From: Chloroflexota bacterium
GTDB taxonomy: Bacteria; Chloroflexota; UBA11872
Direction of reading: 5' to 3'
Length of the DNA stretch: 64,000 nt
Assembly: GCA_022825895.1 (NCBI GenBank)
Contig: JAJDVX010000005.1
Location: 1-64,000, forward strand
Positions 23,381 through 31,769 of this stretch are shown here, one piece after another. The notes beneath the pieces are model-generated. The model had not been told where the DNA came from and ran no database searches. It was given only the letters and a program-made list of their open reading frames with translations. Every line of letters starts with the position of its first letter. Positions within the stretch are counted from its first letter, which is position 1. Both the position numbers and the translations under genes were made by a program.

Positions 23381-25546
23381 ATGACCGACAGAGAGGCGAT
23401 TCAGCGCAGCCAGCAAGGCGACCGTCTGGCCTTCCGTCACTTGGTCGACCGCTACCAGAACGACCTCTATGGCACCGCCGCCCTGATGACCGGAAGCCAT
23501 ACGCTGGCGGCGCAACAGGTCCGCGACGTTTTCCGCCTGACCTGGCGAGGCATCCACGGCTTCAGCAGTGACTGCCCGGCCAAGCCCTGGCTCATGCGAA
23601 TCCTGGTCCGCCAGAACGCTTCCCGGCGACGCCTGACGTCGTCTGCAACGGTCGCCTCGAGCAGTCGCTCGCAAACGCGGAAACACCCGGAATCCAACCG
23701 GCCCGGCCCCTCAGATTGCGAGCGCGGGACAGTTCGACAGGCATTCGCGGGACTCGACCCAGACCACCGCGACGTTCTGATCCTGCGCTACTTCACCGAC
23801 TTGCAGGGAACCCAGCTGGCACTGGCGCTGGGCGCCGCCGAGCACACGGTCGACTCGAGCCTGCAAGTGGCACTCGGCCAGTTTCGCGAACGACTCCACG
23901 ATCTCGGCGCTATAGAAACGTCCGACCAGGGTGCGCCGTGCTCCGATCAGAGACTTGCCGACTCGCTGCGGACCTACTTCCGCCAGGCCGCTTTCGCCGT
24001 GCACTGCCCTACGGACCTCGGGCCCTTCATCGAAAACCGTCTCCACGCCTCTTCCCGCCTCGCCGGGATTCGGCGCAAGCTGCTAGCCGCCGCCGGTCGG
24101 CTGTGGACCCCGGTGATGGCCAGTGGCGGAGCGGTCGCGGCCGCCTCGATCCTGGTCGGCGCGGCAACCGTCGCCTGCGGCGAGTCCGAGACTGTTGATC
24201 GGACGGCGGTCAGGGAGACTCCGGCCGCCGCGGCCGCCCCAGCGCCCGCCTTCACGGCAGCGGCGATTCCCGCCCCGGCGTCCGCCGCCGCTTCCGTCGC
24301 GATGGCCGACCCACCTGCCGCCCTGCCCCCTGCGCCCTCCCTAGCGGCTGTCGCGACCGCAGCCCCGGCTCCCGCCATGGAGACGGTGGTCAAAGAGGCG
24401 CCGGCGGAGAGGGCTGTCGTCCGGGAAGCCCCGGTCGAGAAGGTCGTAGCCAGGGAGGTTGTCGTCGAAAAGCTCATGACGGCCCCGCCGGCCGCTGCCA
24501 TCGAGGCTTCAGCCCCGCGGCGCGAGTATCAGCCTGTCGACCTCACCGCCGGCGAAGTCAACGACAACGAGAAGTGGACCGAGTACCTGAGCTACCGCGA
24601 CAACTATCGCGGCCCGCCGGTCCACGACGTTGACGTATCCGAGCGATTCACTATCACCGTGCTCGACTCACTCGAGCGACCGGTGCCAAACGCCGCGGTC
24701 TCCGTCACGGCCGGGGAATCCCTCATCTTTGAGGGCCGCACGTACGCCACCGGCCAGACCCTTTTCTTCCCGCGGGCCTTTCCCCTGGCGTCCAATGCCC
24801 GGACGTACCGCCTTGACGTGGAGAAAGACGGCATTCGTCAGTCGCTCACGGCGGAACGCGACGGAGAATCCGAGTGGTTCATCCAGTTGGACGTCGACCA
24901 ACCCTACGGCGACCGCGTTCCCCTCGACCTACTGTTCCTCCTGGACGCCACCGGCAGCATGGCCGACGAGATTGCCCAGATCAAAGCCACGCTCCTCTCG
25001 GTCTCGCAGCGCATCGGCGCCTTGCCCTCGCGACCCGACCTCCGCGTTGGGATGGTCACCTACCGCGATCGCGGCGACGACTTCGTCACCCGGCTCTACG
25101 ACTTTGAGGCCAACGTCCCGACCTTCTTAAACACAATTCAAGATGTGGTCGCCGACGGCGGCGACGACTATCCCGAGTCGCTAAACGAAGCCCTGCACGT
25201 TGCCGTCCACACACCGGCCTGGCGCCTCGACAACGCAATACGGCTTGTCATCCTCGTGGCCGACGCGCCGCCCCACCTGGACTACCCCCAGGACTACGAC
25301 TATGCCTCCGAGATGATGGAGGCCCACCGCCGGGGCCTGAAGATCTTCAGCATCGCCTCCAGTGGCCTGGATGAGCAGGGCGAATACATCTTCCGCCAGC
25401 TGGCCCAGCACACCATGGGGCGGTTCTTGTTCCTTCTCTATGGCGGCGAAACCTCCCACAGCGTCTCCGACTACTCGATCGAGCAACTCGACGATCTCGT
25501 CGTCCGCCTCGTCAAGGAGGAGCTCGACTACCTCAAGCCGCGCTAA
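23381..25546 (+). CDS. ECF-sigma-like domain fused through a membrane span to a von Willebrand A domain
   Basis: 721 residues in one uninterrupted frame. Residues 1-85 match sigma region 2 (AFRHLVDRYQNDLYGTA, then FRLTWRGIHGF and KPWLMRILV). Residues 120-175 match region 4 (LDPDHRDVLILRYFTDLQG and a helix-turn-helix). A membrane span lies near 245-265 (SGGAVAAASILVGAATVACG). An Ala/Pro-rich linker with Val-Glu-Lys repeats follows to about 386, then a beta-sandwich-like segment (420-510). A vWA domain begins near 520, with LLFLLDATGSMADEI giving a DxTxS form of the metal site. The topology would place sigma inside and vWA outside. It is probably a membrane-tethered regulator; no anti-sigma gene is adjacent. 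Confidence 0.8.
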   Translation: MTDREAIQRSQQGDRLAFRHLVDRYQNDLYGTAALMTGSHTLAAQQVRDVFRLTWRGIHGFSSDCPAKPWLMRILVRQNASRRRLTSSATVASSSRSQTRKHPESNRPGPSDCERGTVRQAFAGLDPDHRDVLILRYFTDLQGTQLALALGAAEHTVDSSLQVALGQFRERLHDLGAIETSDQGAPCSDQRLADSLRTYFRQAAFAVHCPTDLGPFIENRLHASSRLAGIRRKLLAAAGRLWTPVMASGGAVAAASILVGAATVACGESETVDRTAVRETPAAAAAPAPAFTAAAIPAPASAAASVAMADPPAALPPAPSLAAVATAAPAPAMETVVKEAPAERAVVREAPVEKVVAREVVVEKLMTAPPAAAIEASAPRREYQPVDLTAGEVNDNEKWTEYLSYRDNYRGPPVHDVDVSERFTITVLDSLERPVPNAAVSVTAGESLIFEGRTYATGQTLFFPRAFPLASNARTYRLDVEKDGIRQSLTAERDGESEWFIQLDVDQPYGDRVPLDLLFLLDATGSMADEIAQIKATLLSVSQRIGALPSRPDLRVGMVTYRDRGDDFVTRLYDFEANVPTFLNTIQDVVADGGDDYPESLNEALHVAVHTPAWRLDNAIRLVILVADAPPHLDYPQDYDYASEMMEAHRRGLKIFSIASSGLDEQGEYIFRQLAQHTMGRFLFLLYGGETSHSVSDYSIEQLDDLVVRLVKEELDYLKPR

Positions 25547-25554
25547 CCCCACCC

Positions 25555-25603
25555 TGCCCTCGGCGAGGCCGTCCACTCCCAACGCCTGCCTCGCCGAGGG
25601 CGG
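25555..25603 (+). terminator. Hairpin terminator after the sigma/vWA gene
   Basis: GCCCTCGGCGAGGC (25556-25569) pairs perfectly with GCCTCGCCGAGGGC (25588-25601) across an 18-nt loop, 9 bp after the stop. The following tract (GGGTACTTCC) is not U-rich, so termination may be inefficient. Confidence 0.55.
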
Positions 25604-25720
25604 GTACTTCCGTCCGGCCGGCATCCGCCCGAGACGACGGTTATCTACCGGCGTCCGCCCATTCGCCCGCCGCCCGCCAATTGCCAGCCCCGCTCCGCCC
25701 CCTGATCATGCGCCGTTGAA

Positions 25721-26593
25721 ATGGCCTTCCTCGCGCTCCACATCGTCTTCAACGTGGGCTTCGCGCTCAGCACGCGCGTGGCCCAGTTCCGGCGTTACGA
25801 CTACTTCCTCGTCGCCGCCGTCAACTACTGCCTGGCCGCCCTGATGGCCTCGGTCTGGGCCGTCATTCGCGGTCCCTTGGACTTCGACCCTCCCACCGTC
25901 GTCTTCGGCGCCGTCCAGGGTATTCAGTACGCCGGGACCATGATCGGCGTCTACCTGCTGCTCGTGCGCTCCGGCGTCGGAATTACCTTCATTTTCCTGC
26001 GGCTGTCTGTCGTCGTGCCCACGCTGGCCGCCATCGTGTTCTTTGCCGAACGACCCACCGGTCCCGCCATTGGCGGCCTGGTCCTCATGCTCATCTCCAT
26101 CCCGCTGCTTGTCGGTCCCAGGTCCGCCGTGCGCGGCCCACGGTCTGGCTGGTACTGGCCGCTGGTCGTGCTCATGATGGTTTTCACCGGCGCCGGCCTC
26201 ACCGCCTCCAAGGCCTTCAACGAACTCTCCACGCCCGACCGCGCTCCGGACTTCGTCATGGCCTCGTTCCTGGTCTCCGTCCCCGTAGCGCTCGCCATCT
26301 TCGCTATGCGCCGTCGCTTTCAGGCTCAAACGCCCCCGCTGCGCCAGAGCCTTGCCATGCCCGGTCCGCTGGCCACCGGCGCCGTTATGGGTCTTTGCAA
26401 CGTCATACAGCTCGCACTCTTGGTCGCCGCGCTAGAAATCATCCCCGGCACCATCGCCTTCCCAATCCAGACTTCTGCTTCAGTCCTCCTCACCACCGCC
26501 GCTGGCGTCATTGTCTGGCGAGAACGCCACGGCCCTATCGTCTGGCTCGGTGTGGCAGCCGCCCTTGCCGGCATGGTCATCGTCAACTTCTAG
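25721..26593 (+). CDS. DMT-superfamily (EamA-like) transporter
   Basis: 290 residues with about ten hydrophobic spans, arranged as two repeats of five. VFGAVQGIQYAGTMIGVYLL and later MGLCNVIQLALLVAALEIIP occupy equivalent places in the two halves, each followed by a hydrophobic ITFIFLRLS or IAFPIQTSA stretch typical of EamA modules. The substrate is unknown; family members export amino acids, nucleosides or other metabolites. ATG 25721 is the only good start. It is convergent with the APH-like gene, 111 bp apart. Confidence 0.8.
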   Translation: MAFLALHIVFNVGFALSTRVAQFRRYDYFLVAAVNYCLAALMASVWAVIRGPLDFDPPTVVFGAVQGIQYAGTMIGVYLLLVRSGVGITFIFLRLSVVVPTLAAIVFFAERPTGPAIGGLVLMLISIPLLVGPRSAVRGPRSGWYWPLVVLMMVFTGAGLTASKAFNELSTPDRAPDFVMASFLVSVPVALAIFAMRRRFQAQTPPLRQSLAMPGPLATGAVMGLCNVIQLALLVAALEIIPGTIAFPIQTSASVLLTTAAGVIVWRERHGPIVWLGVAAALAGMVIVNF

Positions 26594-26704
26594 GCCTTGG
26601 CCAAGGCGACGCGATCCACGAGGCTGTTTTCCAGGTTTCGCCAACTGGTGCGTCGCAACCGCGCAGACAGACTTGGCCTGAAGGCGTCAGGTCTGCCGCC
26701 GCCG

Positions 26705-27928
26705 TCAGTCCAAGAGCTCGTTGACCAGGCGCACACCCGTACTCAGGCGTTCCCGCCAATCTGCGCTGATATTTCGAACAATGCTGGTACAGATTCGAAA
26801 GAGGCACACGGCTTCTCGCAGATCCAGATCGGGAGCGTCCCAACTGCAGCGGTCCAGCGCGGCGCGTCGAAACGCAGCGCGGTAGGCACCAACGCCCGCA
26901 GCGACGCGCTCGCTTCCAAGCCCGGCCTGGACCCGCTGATGCGCCAGGAAATTCCCCACGTCCAGCATGGGATCGCCCGGACCTAGCTCCTCGAAGTCAA
27001 CCAACGCAATCCGACCATCCGGTAGCTCAAGCATCTGGTCGTCGTAAAAGTCGTTGTGCGCCATGCCCGCCGGCCGCCACGATGCAACAAACGGATCGAG
27101 CCGCAGGGTGGCGGCCCTCACCGCATCGCGCAGGTCAGCATGGCCGTTCGCAGCGTGGCGCAGGATGCGCTTCGCCTGCCGGTATCGCCGTCCCAGGTCG
27201 AAGGCGTGTCCGGTGTCCGACTCGCCGGACATTTCCCACAGGCTCGCCAGCCCATCCAGCAGCCGTTCGGGCTCTGGCTTCCCGCCGCGGCGAATGAACC
27301 GTCGCACATTCCGCCCGGGGATCTCCGAGAGCCAGACAACCCCACCTGCACTCCATTGTCCCGCCAGTCGAGGCGCAGCAAAATCCGAATGGACGATCCG
27401 ATCCGCCGCCGAAATCAGGGCGGACGCAGAAGCCGGCCGCACAACCCGAACGTAGAACGTCACCTTGCCAATCGTGTGCCGTAGCACGGCCCGGCTTCCC
27501 GGTCGGTAACGAACGGCCTCAACCTTGATTCGGCGAGCCGGAATCTTCAGGACGTGACGGTTGACGAGGCCGAGGGCCGTATTGGGACGCGCGGCGTTGG
27601 CCAGCCCCGGCAACGCGCGGTCGTCCGGATAGCGTGAGATCTCCGCCGGGCGCCCGCGAACAACACGCAGGCTGATGTCCTGGGGAGGCAGATAGGCATC
27701 GGGCGCCCAGTCGACGACATAGCCAATAGTCGCCCCCCGACCCGGTGTGTGATTGAACTGCCGTATCCGTAATGCCTGTGGACTGGCCGCTGGCTGCCCG
27801 AATTTCCGGCAGTACGCGTCCCAGACCCACCCGCCGTCAAACGCGCGCGGAAGCTCAGTCAGGCTGCTGTCTCCGGGGAATTCGACCTGGGGCTCCACCC
27901 GAATGGTGGCGTCCAGCCCGGCACTCAC
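26705..27928 (-). CDS. Aminoglycoside phosphotransferase (APH)-fold kinase
   Basis: 407 residues. The C-terminal kinase lobe carries the catalytic loop MAHNDFYDDQML near 290 and the metal motif ALVDFEELGPGDPMLDVGNF near 308. These are the HxD-x4-N/Q and DFE/DxxxGD elements of APH/choline-kinase-like enzymes. The N-lobe is long and divergent (RVVRGRPAEISRY near 85). Real antibiotic resistance is unlikely to be its main role; small-molecule or protein phosphorylation is possible. It ends 3 nt after the start of the repeat-protein stop region and may be co-transcribed with that gene. Confidence 0.75.
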   Translation of the reverse strand: MSAGLDATIRVEPQVEFPGDSSLTELPRAFDGGWVWDAYCRKFGQPAASPQALRIRQFNHTPGRGATIGYVVDWAPDAYLPPQDISLRVVRGRPAEISRYPDDRALPGLANAARPNTALGLVNRHVLKIPARRIKVEAVRYRPGSRAVLRHTIGKVTFYVRVVRPASASALISAADRIVHSDFAAPRLAGQWSAGGVVWLSEIPGRNVRRFIRRGGKPEPERLLDGLASLWEMSGESDTGHAFDLGRRYRQAKRILRHAANGHADLRDAVRAATLRLDPFVASWRPAGMAHNDFYDDQMLELPDGRIALVDFEELGPGDPMLDVGNFLAHQRVQAGLGSERVAAGVGAYRAAFRRAALDRCSWDAPDLDLREAVCLFRICTSIVRNISADWRERLSTGVRLVNELLD

Positions 27929-27931
27929 CGC

Positions 27932-29356
27932 CTAGTCGCTCTCGTCGGTGTCGTCGGTGTCGTCGGTTTCCGCTTCCTCGTTCCCAGTGGTGTCAAACCC
28001 GTCGTGGTCGGTATTGGCGGTGGTATCGAAGCCGTCGCGGTCGGTGTTGGCGGTGGTGTCGAAGCCGTCGCGATCAGTATCTCCGGTGGTATCGAAGCCA
28101 TCATTGTCCGTGTTGGCAGTGGTGTCGAAGCCGTCGTGGTCGGTGTTGGCGGTGGTGTCGAAGCCGTCGTGGTCGGTATTGGCCGTCGTGTCGAAACCGT
28201 CGCGATCAGTATCTCCGGTGGTATCGAAGCCATCGTGGTCGGTGTTGGCGGTGGTGTCGAAGCCGTCGTGGTCGGTATCGGCAGTGGTGTCGAAGCCGTC
28301 GTGGTCAGTATTGGCCGTCGTGTCGAAACCGTCGCGATCAGTATCTCCGGTGGTATCGAAGCCATCATTGTCCGTATTGGCGGTGGTGTCGTAGCCATCG
28401 TGGTCCGTGTTGGCGGTGGTGTCGAAGCCGTCGTGGTCGGTATTGGCCGTGGTGTCAAACCCGTCGTGGTCGGTGCCGGGCGGGTTGTCCGCAGCTTCTT
28501 GCTCGTCGTCCCTGCTGGCGTCGTCTTCGTCAGATCGACGGTACATCTGCTGAGGCTCGAAGGCACCCACCTGCCGCGGCGAAAGGGGGATTTCGGTCAC
28601 ATCGGGAACAATCACGTTTACCAGTTGCTTCACCTTGTCCGGCAGGTTTTGCAGCACCACCTTGCCAGCCGTCGTGCCGGGCGCCGAAACATTCCAGATG
28701 GCAAACACGGCACGTTGTGCGCGCAATAGCTGGAGCCCCTGGGGATTGCCGTTCACTTCCCGCTCCTCATAACGAATCGGCAGCCCGTACAGGTTTAACC
28801 AGTCGCGTTCTCCGAGGAACCGGGCCTTGATGGCGGGGTTGGCATCCAACAGCGCCAGGTGGTTTTGCTTGACCGTCTCAAAATCAGCCCCGGCGTCGGA
28901 CGCAAGCACCTGGTGCGCCGGCACGTTCGGCAGCTTGATGTTGGGGTAGTGATTCGCCAGGACGTCCAGCGTGTTGTAGAAGTTCATCCGCTGGTTGGCC
29001 GGGTCCCACTGCAGGATCACCTTCTGAAACGCTTGCAGCGTGAAGGGTCCCTCAAGCCAACGCTGGCTGATCGGATAGCCAATGGCTTCGGCGTCGAGCT
29101 CGCGCACGAAATCCCACATTGGCACCCCGCCGGCGTTGGTCACGGCAAACCCGTCGTTTGGATCGGACGTGTCGCTGCCCGTATTGGCGAACAGGCAGCC
29201 TCCGCTAAGCGGCGTGCCTACGCAGTCCAGCGCCCGCAGGGCGGTCAGCGGGCCCGCAAACGCCAGGCAGACCGCGGCGGCGGCAGCCAGGCACAAGCGC
29301 ACACGCTCCCAGCGTGTGAAGCCGCGCCTCATCGACATCACACCAGCGTTGGCCAT
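27932..29356 (-). CDS. Secreted acidic protein with 15 perfect-register 11-residue repeats
   Basis: 474 residues. A signal sequence (MRRGFTRWERVRLCLAAAAA, then a hydrophobic run) is followed by a globular domain (about residues 45-285) with FQKVILQWDP and FYNTLDVLANHYPNIKLPN. I know this kind of domain from uncharacterised Chloroflexota/actinobacterial secreted proteins. The C-terminus has 15 copies of an 11-residue unit of the type TDHDGFDTTAN, then a Glu/Asp tail. D-x-D-G-x-D spacing resembles thrombospondin type-3 or dockerin calcium loops, so Ca2+ binding is plausible. A surface or extracellular role is inferred. ATG 29356 follows AAGAGGAG at about 8 nt. Confidence 0.8.
   Translation of the reverse strand: MANAGVMSMRRGFTRWERVRLCLAAAAAVCLAFAGPLTALRALDCVGTPLSGGCLFANTGSDTSDPNDGFAVTNAGGVPMWDFVRELDAEAIGYPISQRWLEGPFTLQAFQKVILQWDPANQRMNFYNTLDVLANHYPNIKLPNVPAHQVLASDAGADFETVKQNHLALLDANPAIKARFLGERDWLNLYGLPIRYEEREVNGNPQGLQLLRAQRAVFAIWNVSAPGTTAGKVVLQNLPDKVKQLVNVIVPDVTEIPLSPRQVGAFEPQQMYRRSDEDDASRDDEQEAADNPPGTDHDGFDTTANTDHDGFDTTANTDHDGYDTTANTDNDGFDTTGDTDRDGFDTTANTDHDGFDTTADTDHDGFDTTANTDHDGFDTTGDTDRDGFDTTANTDHDGFDTTANTDHDGFDTTANTDNDGFDTTGDTDRDGFDTTANTDRDGFDTTANTDHDGFDTTGNEEAETDDTDDTDESD
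27980..28474. repeat. Fifteen 33-bp coding repeats with a 132-bp higher-order period
   Basis: These are 15 tandem 33-bp units encoding TD-H/N/R-DGFDTT-xx. The last two residues are mostly Ala-Asn but become Gly-Asp at units 4, 8 and 12. This means the array grew by duplication of a four-unit (132-bp) block. All units stay in frame. Confidence 0.92.
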
Positions 29357-29678
29357 TGCTTACGCTCCTCTTATCGCAGTCGGCCTGTCCGGGCCAGCGT
29401 CCTCGCAAGGTCTTCTTGAGCGTGTTAGCGACATCTAACGCTGCATCTCCATGACTCGTAATACGAATCCATAGGTCGATATAACGACGCCCCAGAGTAT
29501 CCACTTAGGAATCGTGTGATTTGCACGATGCTTGGTCGATCGACGCAGGGACACCGAGCCGTCACCGCAATAGTCCGCGTTCCGAGCCGAGGACTCCGTT
29601 TCGACCGTCCAGCTGCGGCAGTGGCCCGATCAGTGGAGAGCGATCCAGTTCTTTCGACAACGCACTTGGCATCGGCAT
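29357..29678. other. Intergenic region upstream of the repeat protein
   Basis: 322 bp, less GC-rich than its surroundings. It contains the TTAG-N6-CTAA motif at 29425-29438 and a short palindrome TCGTAATACGA at 29456-29466, both in the likely promoter zone of the leftward repeat-protein gene. The remainder, to the ferritin stop, shows no gene. Confidence 0.5.
29425..29438. promoter_or_regulatory. TTAG-N6-CTAA palindrome upstream of the repeat protein
   Basis: TTAGCGACATCTAA lies 69 bp before the ATG of the secreted repeat protein. The same TTAG-N6-CTAA architecture is found before ferritin (30244-30257). Shared sites suggest one regulator, possibly metal-responsive, but the spacing does not match the textbook IdeR/DtxR box. 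Confidence 0.4.
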
Positions 29679-30167
29679 CTAACGCTCCGCCAGTTCGCGG
29701 TTCAGGATCAGCAGCGCAGCCCCTTCGTTGCCCGCGATCTTCACGTGGCTCAATAGCGTGCGCAGCAGATCCTCTTCCTCGGTCTGCTCGTTCACAAACC
29801 AGTCCAATAGGGCCTTCGCCTGGTAGTCGCCGAACTCGACCGCCTGCGCCCAGAGCGCATTAAGCTTCTGCGTGGTCTCCTGCTCCAGCGCGAGACCTGC
29901 CGCCACAGCCGCGTTCACGCTGTCGTACTCGGTTTGAACCTTCTGCAGGTTGCCCAGGGTGATTGGCACGTCACGTTCCGACAGATGATCGAAGATGCGC
30001 ATGCCGTGGGCCCGCTCTTCATCGCTCTGCGCACGCATCCAGCTGGCAAACCCATTCAGATCCAGCGACTCGAAGTACGCGGAAATGCCCAGGTAGACAT
30101 ACGCGCCGCTGAATTCATGGTTGATCTGAGCGTTGAGCGCCGCCGCCAGGTCGCTTTGCATAGTCAT
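29679..30167 (-). CDS. ftnA: Ferritin (non-haem iron storage)
   Basis: 162 residues, the bacterial FtnA length. Ferroxidase-centre positions are visible: Glu in INHEFSGAYVYL near 17, Glu-x2-His in SDEERAHGMRIF near 50, Glu near 93 (ALEQETTQKL), and NEQTEEEDLL near 126. The subunits should form a 24-mer that oxidises Fe2+ and stores it as mineral. The ATG has GGAGGA upstream. A TTAG-N6-CTAA motif and a larger imperfect inverted repeat (30244-30280) lie 77-113 bp upstream and are likely control sites. Its neighbours are an ABC exporter and the secreted repeat protein. Confidence 0.92.
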   Translation of the reverse strand: MTMQSDLAAALNAQINHEFSGAYVYLGISAYFESLDLNGFASWMRAQSDEERAHGMRIFDHLSERDVPITLGNLQKVQTEYDSVNAAVAAGLALEQETTQKLNALWAQAVEFGDYQAKALLDWFVNEQTEEEDLLRTLLSHVKIAGNEGAALLILNRELAER

Positions 30168-30503
30168 CGCCGAATCCTCCCTCGTCGACTACGAGAGCCA
30201 ACATCGGCTCTCGAACTGTCAAAGCCTGATATACGAAGGCAAGTTAGTATGGTCTAAGAGTCCCATAAAGACCGTGCTAACATTGACCCGAGACGTCCAT
30301 TGAGCTTGTCTATGAATCATATGATTAGGTTTCTCTACGAGTCAACAGGCGTGATCAATTCGTTGCCGGGAGTCACTCGACGTAGGTTCTCTGGGTGTTC
30401 AGGTTCCTGACGAAGGGATTACCTCACCCGGAACTGCCGTTAGGCGTCCTTCCCTCTACACATACGGGCGACGTCGGTCCTTCGGGCGTGCGAGAACACC
30501 GGT
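30168..30503. other. Ferritin promoter region
   Basis: 336 bp, relatively AT-rich. It holds the TTAG-N6-CTAA motif, the enclosing inverted repeat 30244-30280, and a perfect 12-bp palindrome AATCATATGATT at 30315-30326. No gene is seen. The ABC permease gene ends at its far side without an obvious terminator. Confidence 0.55.
30244..30280. promoter_or_regulatory. Inverted repeat upstream of ferritin
   Basis: TTAGTATGGTCT (30244-30255) matches the reverse complement of AGACCGTGCTAA (30269-30280) at 10 of 12 positions. Its left half also contains TTAGTATGGTCTAA, the same TTAG-N6-CTAA pattern found at 29425. It is a candidate operator for iron or redox control of ferritin. Confidence 0.45.
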
Positions 30504-31766
30504 TCAGTCGAACCTGAAGCGCCAAACCCCGACCGCTGTAAACACCGCCGCGAAGATGAGCAGCACGCCCGATTCCAGCCAGATGCCGCCCAGGCCCTGA
30601 CCGCGCACCAGCACGTCCTGGTAGCCCTGGATGGCCCATGCCTGCGGCGTAATGTTCCCGATCTGTTGCATGGCCTCGGGCATGATGAAGCGGGGCACCA
30701 TAACTCCGCCCAGCGCCGACGTCGTCAGCACTACGATCACTGCCAGCCCTGTTCCCTGCGTTTCCGAACGAGCCACGCCCGCCAGGGCGATGCCCAGTCC
30801 CGTCGCCACGAGGGCCAGCGCTGCTGACACAACCACCAGCGCCGGGATGAACCCCAGGTCCAGGCCGAAGGCCAACCGCGCGATTGCGAACATGATCACG
30901 ATCTGGATCAGGTTCACCACGTAGAACGGCACGAGTTTGCTGATCAGGATTGGCGCCCGACCCACCGGCGCCGCCCGCAGCCGCCGCATCGCCCCACTCC
31001 GCCGCTCCACGAAAATCGACTCGATCATCACCGTCGCGATGAAGAACACGCCCATCACGGTATAGCCCGCCGCGTTTTGTTGGAACTGGTCCGGGAACTG
31101 CTCCCGCTCCACGCCCGGCGGAACCTGCCGTCGCGTGGTCACGGGCAACGCCCCGCCGTCCTGGCCGCCCTGCTGCATCGACGCCGCCAGCTGTTCGCGA
31201 ACCTCCGCCGGCAGGCCCACCGCGACCTGTTCGAACCACAGGGCAGCCCCCGCCTCGCCCAGCTTGCGTCCCACGACCTGCTGCAGCACCGCGTTGAGCG
31301 CCCCTTCCAGCGGACCCGTCACCTGCGCCGTCGTCGCCGGATCCACGATCACATCCACCTCCAGGGGCTGGACTTGCTCGCCCCTGAGGATGCGTGGATC
31401 TTCCAGCAGTGCCGTCAAGCCCTCGGGGAACACCACCCCCACCGGGTACTCACCGTCGGCGATCAGTTGAGCCACCGACTCGGCCGTCAGTGCCTGCCCG
31501 TCCTGCTCGCGGATGACCTCTAGCCCTTCCGTCCCGTCCAGCTGCTCCACCACTTGCTCGGCCACCTCGCCGGCGCCGCCGATCGCCACTGGCACCTCGA
31601 GCGTCCGCGCCGATCCGCGCGCGGCTCCCTCCTCGAACAGCCCGCCCAGTGCCAGGCTGAACACCACCATGAACATCACCGGCATCAGGAACAGCACGAA
31701 CAGCCCGCCCGGATCCCGCACCAGCACCTGGAATTCTTTGATCGTGAACGCCAACGTCGCCCGCAT
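30504..31766 (-). CDS. ABC-2 type transporter permease
   Basis: 420 residues. One N-terminal span (GGLFVLFLMPVMFMVVFSLA) is followed by an extracytoplasmic domain of about 190 residues. Five more spans lie in the C-terminal half, with the conserved ERRSGAMRRLRAAPVGRAPI segment. This is the NatB/YhiH-type ABC-2 exporter layout. With the ATPase 3 nt upstream it should form a drug, lipid or polymer exporter. No substrate can be named. ATG 31766 is a clear start. Confidence 0.87.
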   Translation of the reverse strand: MRATLAFTIKEFQVLVRDPGGLFVLFLMPVMFMVVFSLALGGLFEEGAARGSARTLEVPVAIGGAGEVAEQVVEQLDGTEGLEVIREQDGQALTAESVAQLIADGEYPVGVVFPEGLTALLEDPRILRGEQVQPLEVDVIVDPATTAQVTGPLEGALNAVLQQVVGRKLGEAGAALWFEQVAVGLPAEVREQLAASMQQGGQDGGALPVTTRRQVPPGVEREQFPDQFQQNAAGYTVMGVFFIATVMIESIFVERRSGAMRRLRAAPVGRAPILISKLVPFYVVNLIQIVIMFAIARLAFGLDLGFIPALVVVSAALALVATGLGIALAGVARSETQGTGLAVIVVLTTSALGGVMVPRFIMPEAMQQIGNITPQAWAIQGYQDVLVRGQGLGGIWLESGVLLIFAAVFTAVGVWRFRFD

Positions 31767-31769
31767 CGC

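Noticed and set aside
26705-27928. Aminoglycoside resistance gene
   Set aside because: The catalytic motifs identify the APH fold only; the long divergent N-lobe and context do not support a resistance role.
27980-28474. Fifteen regular 33-bp repeats that could suggest a CRISPR array
   Set aside because: The units are directly adjacent with no unique spacers, and keep one open reading frame as part of a secreted protein.
27948-28729. Long rightward frames opposite the repeat protein
   Set aside because: They are antisense reflections of the 33-bp repeats; the leftward frame has a signal peptide, a ribosome binding site and a folded domain.
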